From Affinirhizobium lemnae (GTDB taxonomy: Bacteria > Pseudomonadota > Alphaproteobacteria > Rhizobiales > Rhizobiaceae), in contig NZ_JALJQZ010000009.1 of the NCBI RefSeq assembly GCF_022968395.1, positions 62,001 through 126,000 on the forward strand: 64,000 bases of DNA, in the 5' to 3' direction. A program made the position numbers and the translations under genes. The stretch's first letter is position 1. Every line of letters begins with the position of its first letter. Below, one piece after another: positions 54,566-61,885 of the stretch. The notes under the pieces are model-generated. The model was not told the origin of the DNA. It searched no databases and saw only the letters and a list, made by a program, of their open reading frames with translations.

Positions 54566-56353
54566 TCAGAAAATCAACGTGCCGAGGCACAGTAAAAACA
54601 GGGATACAAACAGCGCAGCCAGATAAGGCAGGACGGCGCGAAACAGTTGTGACGCGGGAACGGACGTTACGCCCGAGACGACATAGATGAGCATGCCGAG
54701 TGGCGGGGTCAGGCCATGGATCATCAGGTTGACGACCAGAATGACACCGAAATGGATCGGATCGAGACCGGCTGCGGCTGCTGCCGGAACAAGGATAGGA
54801 CCAAGCAGCAGGATCGCTGCACCGATATCAAGCACCAGACCGGCGACCAGCAGAACAAGATTCGCCATCAACAGAACCAGAACCGGTGAACTGCCAAACG
54901 AATGAACGATTTCCGTCAGTGAAGCTGCCACGCCATCGACGGCAAGCAGAAACGCAAACGGCGCGGCAGAGCCGATCAGCAGGCCGATGGCTCCTGCTTC
55001 CAAAGCCGACTGACGAAAACAGGACCAGATGCTGCTGCCCTCTGCCCGCGCGGCGAACGACAGCAGAAGCGTTAAGCCTGCAGCGAGCGCTGCGGCCTCC
55101 GTCGGCGTCACAATGCCAAAGCGGATTCCGGCAACGACGATAATACCCAATCCAAATGCGGGAATTGCACTTCTGGCCGCACTCCACCTCTGCCGACTGC
55201 TCGCCTTCTGCATGGATGGACCGGCCTTCACGGACAGGCTTATCGCAATCGCCAGACAGAGCGCCATCAGACCTCCCGCGAAAAATCCTCCGGTCAGCAG
55301 CGAACCGACCGAGAGATTTGTCGCAGCGGCCAGCAGCAGGAATGCAATAGAGGGCGGAATAACATTGTCGAGGACGGAAGAGGCAGCGATGATCGCGCCG
55401 GCCTGCGCAGGTGGATAGCCATTTCGCACCAGTTGTGGTTGAAACGTGGAAGCGCCAAAGGCGGCGTTAGCGACGGATGAGCCTGACGCACCTGAAAAAA
55501 TGACACTGGTCAACAGGACAGTCTGCGCCAATCCTCCCTTTCGATGACCGACAAGGGAAGCGGCGAAGGTAACCAGTCGCTCCGCAGTGCCGGAAACCGT
55601 GAGCAAGGCACCGGCCAGCAGAAAGAAGGGAATCGACAGGAGCAGGAAGCGCGACATTCCGTTGATAGCGGAAGACACGAGTGCCGGTTCCGGCAATGCA
55701 CCTCCGAAGAACGGAGCGAAACAGGCGGCTGCGAGGAACGCATGTGCCAGTGGTGCCGAAACCAGGAGCCCGAACCCGGCGATCAGCGCCATGAAAAGGC
55801 TGGGCGGCCAATCACTATCAATCGTCGCGATTTTCGATGACCCGTAAAGCAATCCGGCAATCACGAGCGAAACGAACAGGCCTCGTATCTGACCGGTAAG
55901 CACGCGATCGCAGCAGAGCATGACGAGCAACAACAGGCCACCCGTGACGAAGAAGGCAAACCGGATCCATTCCGGTAGCCCAAGCGTGGGCGATACCCCA
56001 CCAATCGCTGAAATGCTGGACAACGCCCCATTGAACAGCCCGAACGCGGCCGTGACCGAGACTGCGTCGGCAGCGATATCGAAGGTAGTTGCGAACGAGG
56101 CTGGCAGCCATCGCCTCAAGACATCGAAACGCATGGAAAGAGGGCCGCGATAGGCAAGCGGCATCGCCAAGGCAATCAGCGCAAGATGCAGCCAGATCGC
56201 CAATTCTTCCTGCCCGAGAAAGCCGGTTCGGAAAAGGTAACGGGCGGCGACATTTGCCAGCACCAGCACGAGCAGGACTGCCATGAGGCCCGCAAGCGCA
56301 TTTCCCAGCAACCGCTCCAGCCTATCCCGAAAGCCCGCAATCAAGCTGGCCAC
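54566..56353 (-). CDS. TRAP transporter fused small and large membrane subunits (DctQM), GTG start
   Basis: The 595-residue protein fuses a DctQ-like part (about 1-160, four helices, with NVAARYLFRTGFLGQEELAIWLH) to a DctM-like part (about 175-595, many helices, with INGMSRFLLLSIPFFLLAGALL, SGASGSSVANAAFGASTF and the C-terminal GLTPPLGMLIYVVSGV). The GTG start at 56353 lies inside thiD, overlapping it by 13 bases, and no good ribosome-binding site precedes it, so translation is probably coupled to thiD. It should be a sodium- or proton-driven importer in the inner membrane. Confidence 0.9.
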   Translation of the reverse strand: MASLIAGFRDRLERLLGNALAGLMAVLLVLVLANVAARYLFRTGFLGQEELAIWLHLALIALAMPLAYRGPLSMRFDVLRRWLPASFATTFDIAADAVSVTAAFGLFNGALSSISAIGGVSPTLGLPEWIRFAFFVTGGLLLLVMLCCDRVLTGQIRGLFVSLVIAGLLYGSSKIATIDSDWPPSLFMALIAGFGLLVSAPLAHAFLAAACFAPFFGGALPEPALVSSAINGMSRFLLLSIPFFLLAGALLTVSGTAERLVTFAASLVGHRKGGLAQTVLLTSVIFSGASGSSVANAAFGASTFQPQLVRNGYPPAQAGAIIAASSVLDNVIPPSIAFLLLAAATNLSVGSLLTGGFFAGGLMALCLAIAISLSVKAGPSMQKASSRQRWSAARSAIPAFGLGIIVVAGIRFGIVTPTEAAALAAGLTLLLSFAARAEGSSIWSCFRQSALEAGAIGLLIGSAAPFAFLLAVDGVAASLTEIVHSFGSSPVLVLLMANLVLLVAGLVLDIGAAILLLGPILVPAAAAAGLDPIHFGVILVVNLMIHGLTPPLGMLIYVVSGVTSVPASQLFRAVLPYLAALFVSLFLLCLGTLIF

Positions 56354-57141
56354 CAGCCATGGAAGTGATGCACCGGCCCCCGGCCTGAACCAACGTTCAA
56401 CGCCACGCCCGCCTTCAATGCAGCGTGAAGATACGATTTCGCGGATTGAGCGGCGTCTTCGAGAGAGGCTCCCTTTGCCAGTTCCGCGGCCAGCGCGGCC
56501 GCCAGCGTACAGCCGGTTCCGTGATCATTGGTGGTTTCGATACGCTCTGCTGTCAAAACCACTGTCTGGTCAGCGGTGATCAGGAAATCCGTACTTTCAG
56601 CCGAACTGCCATGTCCGCCTTTGATGAGAACGGCCTTTGCGCCAAGGGACAAGATCGCCCTCGCCTGTACCTGCATTTCATCCGCGTTTTCGGCAACCGG
56701 CTTGCCTGTCAGCAAGGCTGCTTCGGGCAGATTGGGGGTCACGACTGCAGCGAGCGGTATCAGCCGTGTTCTCAACGTTTCGATCGCGTCTTCCCGCAGC
56801 AGTCTATCGCCAGAGGTGGCAACCATGACCGGGTCGACAACGACCGGACCCACAAAGGCGGCGAGTTCGCCGGCGATGGTTGCGATAGTTTCACTGCGCG
56901 AAACCATGCCGACCTTTAGTGCATTGACCGCAAGATCTGAAAAGACGGCACGCATTTGTGCTGCGATCGTGGCGGGTGATATGTCTTCAACGGCTGTCAC
57001 GCTGCGGGTGTTCTGCGCCGTGATCGCTGTCACAACACTTGCGCCATAAACTCCGAGGGCGGAAAAGGTCTTCAGATCAGCCTGAACACCTGCGCCGCCC
57101 CCGCTGTCGGATCCGGCTATCGTCAGGGCAATGGCAGTCAT
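56341..57141 (-). CDS. thiD: Hydroxymethylpyrimidine (phosphate) kinase ThiD
   Basis: The 266-residue protein phosphorylates HMP to HMP-P and HMP-PP for thiamin synthesis. It begins MTAIALTIAGSDSGGGAGVQADLKTF, the diagnostic substrate-binding start, and has GVYGASVVTAITAQNT, VVVDPVMVATSGDRLL and the anion-hole/catalytic DHGTGCTLAAALAAELAKG near 217-235. It overlaps thiE by four bases upstream and the TRAP gene by 13 bases downstream. Confidence 0.95.
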   Translation of the reverse strand: MTAIALTIAGSDSGGGAGVQADLKTFSALGVYGASVVTAITAQNTRSVTAVEDISPATIAAQMRAVFSDLAVNALKVGMVSRSETIATIAGELAAFVGPVVVDPVMVATSGDRLLREDAIETLRTRLIPLAAVVTPNLPEAALLTGKPVAENADEMQVQARAILSLGAKAVLIKGGHGSSAESTDFLITADQTVVLTAERIETTNDHGTGCTLAAALAAELAKGASLEDAAQSAKSYLHAALKAGVALNVGSGRGPVHHFHGWWPA

Positions 57142-57800
57142 CGTGCATTATCCTTCAAACTTGCATCCACAGCCTTGCGGAAGGATGCAGTCGCTTCGGC
57201 AATATTCGGCGCCCTGAACAGGGCGGAAATGGCCGCAACACCATTCGCCCCCTGCGCGATGACCGAGCCGATACGCTCCATCGAAATTCCCGCAATCGCT
57301 CCGACTGGCAGAGACGGTTTCGACTGACGGATCTGGTCACGCAAGGCGCGCAGACCTTCCAGGCCGACCGGTGGATCGGGGTTGACCTTCGAAAGCGTTT
57401 CGAACACGCCGCCGATGCAGGCGTAATTGACAGGCGCACTTCCCGCATAGGCGGCATCGGCAGGCTTCTTGACCGTCACGCCTATGATCGCATCCGGCCC
57501 CAGCAAACGACGGGCCGTTTCGGCATCCATGTCCTCTGCGCCCAGATGGACACCATCGACACCAGAGGCGAGCGCAATGTCGACGCGATCGTTGATGACG
57601 AGGGGAACTCCAGTCCCGGCAATCGCCTGCCGGATGGCCGAAGCCCGCTCGATCATCAGCCGAGTTGACGCGGATTTGTCGCGATACTGCACAATAGTGG
57701 CGCCGCTCTTCGCAGCAATCGCTGCCAGTTCCGGCAGGTGGCCGACATCGCTTAAGGATGCGTCGACAATGGCGTTCAGTCTATAGTCCACCTGTCTCAT
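57138..57800 (-). CDS. thiE: Thiamine-phosphate synthase ThiE
   Basis: The 220-residue TIM-barrel protein joins HMP-PP with thiazole phosphate. Visible motifs are IVQYRDKSASTR (pyrophosphate and pyrimidine site), INDRVDIALASGVDGVHLGAEDM, and the glycine-rich phosphate loops GAIAGIS and GANGVAAISALF. It overlaps thiM and thiD by four bases each. Confidence 0.95.
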   Translation of the reverse strand: MRQVDYRLNAIVDASLSDVGHLPELAAIAAKSGATIVQYRDKSASTRLMIERASAIRQAIAGTGVPLVINDRVDIALASGVDGVHLGAEDMDAETARRLLGPDAIIGVTVKKPADAAYAGSAPVNYACIGGVFETLSKVNPDPPVGLEGLRALRDQIRQSKPSLPVGAIAGISMERIGSVIAQGANGVAAISALFRAPNIAEATASFRKAVDASLKDNAR

Positions 57801-58534
57801 GCTTCGATCCTTGCCCGCTGATTGAGTTCATTCGCGTCCATAGACGCAAGTGCATCGAGGAAGGCAGGTTCGAATGTTCCGGGTCCCTGTGCATGAGTGG
57901 CAGCGATCTCGGCGGCACTGCCGGTGACGGAGAGCGCGCAGGCCGCAGCAGTCAAGGCATCGGGCTCAACTGCCATGAAAGCGGCAATGACGCCACCCGA
58001 GAGGCATCCGGTACCGGTAACCTGAGCCATCCAGGGGTGACCGTTGCGGATCGAAACACGCCGCTCGCCATCAGACAGTTCATCAACCGGCCCGGTCTGG
58101 ATGCGAAGGCTGGCGCGCGTATCGCCTATCACGCTCATCTCTGCCCGATTGCCGCGCACGATAGTGGGATCGAGCGAAATGAGTTCGCGAGCGAACTCCA
58201 GCCTGCCCGGTGAATAATCACAATGGACCGGATCCATGATCCACGGCTTGCCGCTGGCATTCGCGACATCGACTGCGATACGAATCACGGCCCGGCGCTC
58301 GGCATCCAATGTGCCGAGATTGATGGTCAGCGCATCGGCCTTCGCCACGAAGTCGGCGATTTCATCGCGGGATGAAGTCATTGAAGGTATGCCACCAACG
58401 ACTGTGATGCCATCTGCCGTAAACTTCTGGACCACGGTATTCATCAGGCAATGGACACGCGGTCTCTGGGCCCGAACACGGGCGAGAAGCAGGCCGGCAT
58501 CTACAGCAGTCGGCTGCCGCTTGACGTCACTCAT
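57797..58534 (-). CDS. thiM: Hydroxyethylthiazole kinase ThiM
   Basis: The 245-residue protein phosphorylates salvaged hydroxyethylthiazole. It has CLMNTVVQKFTADGITVVGG (in place of the usual NxVxxxxxAN start), NLGTLDAERR, WIMDPVHCDYSPGR and the catalytic VTGTGCLSGGVIAAFMA. The Asp-Pro-Val and GTGC motifs of the family are conserved. The start overlaps the thiY stop. Its presence with ThiE and ThiD, without thiC or thiG nearby, marks the operon as a salvage route. Confidence 0.93.
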   Translation of the reverse strand: MSDVKRQPTAVDAGLLLARVRAQRPRVHCLMNTVVQKFTADGITVVGGIPSMTSSRDEIADFVAKADALTINLGTLDAERRAVIRIAVDVANASGKPWIMDPVHCDYSPGRLEFARELISLDPTIVRGNRAEMSVIGDTRASLRIQTGPVDELSDGERRVSIRNGHPWMAQVTGTGCLSGGVIAAFMAVEPDALTAAACALSVTGSAAEIAATHAQGPGTFEPAFLDALASMDANELNQRARIEA

Positions 58535-59472
58535 TTCAGCTCCACGGCAATATCGTCCACAGCAGGCGCCTTGGGGATCAAGCCACTCTCGGCCATGAAG
58601 GTGCCAAAGCGCTGATAGCGGGCACGGTCCAGCGCGGCTGGCCGCTTGGCAAGACGGGGCAGCGTGTCGACGAAAGCCTTCCGGTTCAGCTCATTGTCCA
58701 GATCCGGATAGGCTTTGAGGAAGAGGCCAAGAGCCTCATCCGGATGATTGGTCAGATAAACGGCGGCCTTTTCCACGGCCTGGAGAAAGCGCGGGAGACG
58801 GGGATCGGCAACAAGCTGTTTGCGGGTCACGAAAACCAGCTCATCGTACACCGGCACGCCGTGCTCCTCGGGAAAGAACGCCTTGCCCTCATGTCCTTCG
58901 ATCCGCATCTGGGTCAGCTCGAAGTTTCGAAAACCGCCAATCGTGGCGTCCACCTTCCCTGCGATCAGGCTTGGCGAGAGCGAGAAGTTGACATTCACGA
59001 GTTCGACGTCCGAGAGTTGAACACCCTCCCCGGCCAGCATGCGCTTCAACATTGCATCCTCGAAACCGGAAACGGAAAAACCGATCTTCTTGCCCTTGAG
59101 ATCCTTGAGCGACTTGATCGGGCCGTTGGCCAGCACCGTCACCGTGTTCAGCGGCGTTTCGACCAGTGTACCAAAGCGCACCAGAGGCAACCCGGCGGCA
59201 GTATCGAGATAGAGGTTGGGTTGATAGTGGATGCCGATATCTGCCTCGCCTGTCGACACCAGACGCGGAACGGCAGAGGGATCCGCCGGCGGAATGAGCT
59301 TCACGTCAAGCCCTGCATCCGCAAAATAGCCTTTCTGCTGTGCCACAACCAGCGGCGCATGATCCGGGTTCACGAACCATTCCAACAAAACATTCAGCTT
59401 GTCTGCGGCATAGGCAGACGCAGGCACGGCAAGGGCAGCCAGCGCGACAAGCGCTGCAAGAAAGCGTTTCAT
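58531..59472 (-). CDS. thiY: Pyrimidine-precursor periplasmic binding protein ThiY (NMT1/THI5-like)
   Basis: Starting at ATG 59472, which overlaps the thiX stop (ATGA), gives 313 residues with a Sec signal peptide (MKRFLAALVALAALAVPASAYA). A longer frame from 59688 would only antisense-extend through thiX. The mature protein starts KLNVLLEWFVNPDHAPLVVAQQKGYF, the hallmark of ThiY/NMT1 proteins that bind formylaminopyrimidine or HMP. The segment GEADIGIHYQPNLY follows. It works with ThiX; no ThiZ ATPase gene is present in the operon. Confidence 0.9.
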   Translation of the reverse strand: MKRFLAALVALAALAVPASAYAADKLNVLLEWFVNPDHAPLVVAQQKGYFADAGLDVKLIPPADPSAVPRLVSTGEADIGIHYQPNLYLDTAAGLPLVRFGTLVETPLNTVTVLANGPIKSLKDLKGKKIGFSVSGFEDAMLKRMLAGEGVQLSDVELVNVNFSLSPSLIAGKVDATIGGFRNFELTQMRIEGHEGKAFFPEEHGVPVYDELVFVTRKQLVADPRLPRFLQAVEKAAVYLTNHPDEALGLFLKAYPDLDNELNRKAFVDTLPRLAKRPAALDRARYQRFGTFMAESGLIPKAPAVDDIAVELK

Positions 59473-60266
59473 GAAGAAAGTCCCGGTTTGAATTTGGCAA
59501 AAGAAGGAGTTGAGTGATTGAGATCGCGCGCCCAGGGCGCAAGGCCCGCCGTGAAGCGGTCCACCCCGAGACGCAGAGCCAGCGTGTAAAGCGCCAGCAC
59601 GCCCATGGCAGCAAACATCACATCGGTCTGAAGACGTGCATTGGCCTGCATCATGACAAAGCCAAGCCCGCCCGCGGCGCCGACCCATTCGCCAACAACC
59701 GCGCCCAGCGGGGCCAGGGGGGCAGCGATCCGCAGACCGGAAATCAGGGATGGAAGCGCCAGCGGAAGGCGCAGATATCGCAGTGTTTGCCAGTGGCTCG
59801 CCTGCGTCAGCGCCGCAGCATCCAGCATGGCGCTATCAGTTCTGCGCAAGCCATCGTAGAACGCAGATGCAACCGGAAAGTAGATGATGATGACGGTCAT
59901 CGCCACTTTCGAGGCTATCCCGAACCCGAACCAGATGACCAGCCATGGCGCGAGCACAAAGACCGGAAAGGCCTGGAGGACCAGCACAAGCGGCCACACG
60001 ATCTGTCCTGCTCTCGGGAAGGCTGCCACGGCAAGGGCAGTGCCAGCACCGAGCAGCGCACCCAGAACCAATCCAACGAGAATCTCGCTAGCTGTCAGCA
60101 GGCTGTGATGCAGGAGAAAGCCTGTCTGCTTCAGATAGACATCCAGCACGGCCATGGGCGCTGGCAGGAGATAGCGCGGCGGCTCCAGAACAACGATGAC
60201 GCCCTGCCACACGAGCAGGAGGAGAATGACAGCAAGGAGCGTGCGTTGAACCATCATGCGCGCCAC
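59469..60266 (-). CDS. thiX: ABC permease ThiX for a thiamin pyrimidine precursor
   Basis: The 265-residue permease is of the SsuC/TauC/ThiX family, with six hydrophobic segments and the coupling loop AMLDAAALTQASHWQTLRYLRLPLALPSL. APLAPLGAVVGEWVGAAGGLGFVMMQA is typical of the family. Other ATGs at 60257 and 60254 are possible starts. It is the first gene after the TPP riboswitch. An ATPase partner (ThiZ) would be needed and must be encoded elsewhere. Confidence 0.9.
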   Translation of the reverse strand: MARMMVQRTLLAVILLLLVWQGVIVVLEPPRYLLPAPMAVLDVYLKQTGFLLHHSLLTASEILVGLVLGALLGAGTALAVAAFPRAGQIVWPLVLVLQAFPVFVLAPWLVIWFGFGIASKVAMTVIIIYFPVASAFYDGLRRTDSAMLDAAALTQASHWQTLRYLRLPLALPSLISGLRIAAPLAPLGAVVGEWVGAAGGLGFVMMQANARLQTDVMFAAMGVLALYTLALRLGVDRFTAGLAPWARDLNHSTPSFAKFKPGLSS

Positions 60267-60391
60267 TCACAGCAACGCAAGATCCAGCGGTCAAACATCC
60301 CGGCAGGGCAATATGCCACGGCCCGCTCCCCGATCATCACATTCGATCAGGATCAGCGGATGAAGCGAAGCAGCGCTTTGCGAGCGATTTT

Positions 60392-60477
60392 CCGTTCCTA
60401 CGCCGGCATGACCCGGATCAGGTTCAAGGGTCCGGCTCACCGCCATCTCAGCACCGTACAGGTACTCCCCTCGGAAT
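60392..60477 (-). ncRNA. TPP riboswitch (THI element)
   Basis: On the minus strand the leader reads GAGGGGAGTACC, then GTGCTGAGATGGCG (the CUGAGA thi-box core), then ACCCTTGAACCTGATCCGG and GTCATGCCGGCGTAGGAA. These are the consensus helices and the conserved GAACCUGAU and GCGUAGGRA stretches of the thiamine pyrophosphate aptamer. It ends about 125 bases before thiX and should shut down the operon when TPP is plentiful; Gram-negative versions usually block ribosome binding. I see no strong terminator between it and thiX. Confidence 0.93.
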
Positions 60478-60485
60478 TTGCGCTG

Positions 60486-60513
60486 AATATGGTAAGAATC
60501 CTGCCGTTGTCAA
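60486..60513 (-). promoter_or_regulatory. Candidate promoter for the thi-TRAP operon
   Basis: On the minus strand TTGACA (60513-60508), a 16-base spacer and CATATT (60491-60486) place the transcription start near 60479, immediately before the TPP aptamer. The geometry supports both calls. The remainder of the 350-base gap 60267-60616 holds the riboswitch expression platform on one side and, on the other, about 100 bases before the yhaO-like gene in which I see no clear promoter. Confidence 0.6.
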
Positions 60514-60616
60514 CGAAAAGTAGGATGGATGGAATTCGCTGGCCAATACCGATTCATGGTTGTGTGCAAAGATCGATAGACGTTGAACGCAGATGCTATT
60601 CCGGCTAGACCGAGGC

Positions 60617-61885
60617 ATGGCTTTCAGGTTCATACACACAGCCGACATTCACCTCGATTCTCCTCTGCGGAGCCTTTCGCTGCGCAATGCGGAGCTGGCA
60701 GAACTCATTGGCGATGCCACACGGCAAGCGCTTGTGCGTATCGTCGATCTCTGCCTTGAAGAGCGGGTCGATGCGCTGATCATCGCCGGAGATCTTTACG
60801 ACGGCGACCAGACCTCGATGAAGACTGCGCGATTCCTGGCAACGCAGATGCAGCGGCTGCATGAGGCGAATATCAACGTCTTCAAGATCCGCGGTAATCA
60901 CGATGCTCTATCCCGCATCACCCAGGAATTGGTACTACCGCCTTCGGTCAAAGTGTTTTCCGGGCGCGCCGAAAGTGTTGAATTGAACGCCGGGAACCAC
61001 ACGGTCGCCATCCATGGCCTCAGCTTTGCCAAGCCACAGGCTCCGGAAAGCCTTCTGCCGAAATACAAACCGGCAGTTTCCGGCGCAATCAACATCGGCA
61101 TCATGCATACGAGTCTCGCTGGCGCGCCAGGCCATGATCTCTATGCACCCTGCTCCGTCAGCGAACTGCATGCCTCCGGCTTTCACTACTGGGCTCTTGG
61201 CCATATTCACCAGCGGACGCATCACGCAGGAGAACGGACGGTCATCATGCCCGGCATGCCACAGGGGCGTGATATCAACGAGGCAGGAGAAAAAAGCGTC
61301 ACGCTGGTGACTGTTCGTGACGATGGTAGTCTGGCGATCGAAGAACGCCTCACGAGCATTGCACAATTTGCTCGTATCGACGTCGACGTGTCAGGCCTGA
61401 CGGAATGGACAGATCTCGCAGAACGCATTGGCTCCACTCTGGAGCGCGAAAGAATACGTACCCTCTCAAGCCATCTCGTTGCGCGTCTGCGTCTGATTGG
61501 CGAAACGCCTCTGGCCTGGACGATGCGCCGTGACATGGATCTGCTTCTGGCTGAAGCCGAACAGCGCGCGGAAAGAACCGGGCGGGTCTGGATCGAAAAG
61601 CTCGAGCTGGATGTGAGCCCACCCTCGGCGCCTGTCGGCGTATCAGGTGGAGATCCGGTGGTTGAGCTCAAGGAGATTATTCACCGTCAGGTCATCCCCT
61701 CGGCGGGTTACAGGGAGCAGGTGCGCGAGCTCGTCACCCAGCTTCTTGATGATCTTCCCGCAGAAGCAAGGCAGTTTGCGGGAAAGGATACCGAAAGTTT
61801 CGACAGCCTCGTCGATCAGTTGATAGCACAGGGCAGCGAAGACATCCTTTCGCGACTGGCCTCCGTTGATCGGGAGAAGAACTGA
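60617..61885 (+). CDS. Metallophosphoesterase DNA-repair nuclease, YhaO/SbcD-like
   Basis: Starting at ATG 60617 (an earlier in-frame ATG at 60593 adds eight residues) gives 422 residues. The first 200 form a calcineurin-like nuclease domain: FIHTADIHLD (Asp10, His12), AGDLYDG (58-63), GNHDA (93-97), GIMHTS (His164) and GHIHQR (195-200), all metal ligands of the Mre11/SbcD family. The C-terminal half is a capping and partner-binding region. It overlaps the next gene as TGATG, as expected for a nuclease-ATPase pair. Confidence 0.88.
   Translation: MAFRFIHTADIHLDSPLRSLSLRNAELAELIGDATRQALVRIVDLCLEERVDALIIAGDLYDGDQTSMKTARFLATQMQRLHEANINVFKIRGNHDALSRITQELVLPPSVKVFSGRAESVELNAGNHTVAIHGLSFAKPQAPESLLPKYKPAVSGAINIGIMHTSLAGAPGHDLYAPCSVSELHASGFHYWALGHIHQRTHHAGERTVIMPGMPQGRDINEAGEKSVTLVTVRDDGSLAIEERLTSIAQFARIDVDVSGLTEWTDLAERIGSTLERERIRTLSSHLVARLRLIGETPLAWTMRRDMDLLLAEAEQRAERTGRVWIEKLELDVSPPSAPVGVSGGDPVVELKEIIHRQVIPSAGYREQVRELVTQLLDDLPAEARQFAGKDTESFDSLVDQLIAQGSEDILSRLASVDREKN

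Noticed and set aside
59473..59688. 72-residue extension of ThiY
   Set aside because: The extension overlaps thiX and is Cys/Gly/Arg-rich noise; the ATG at 59472 is directly followed by a good signal peptide.
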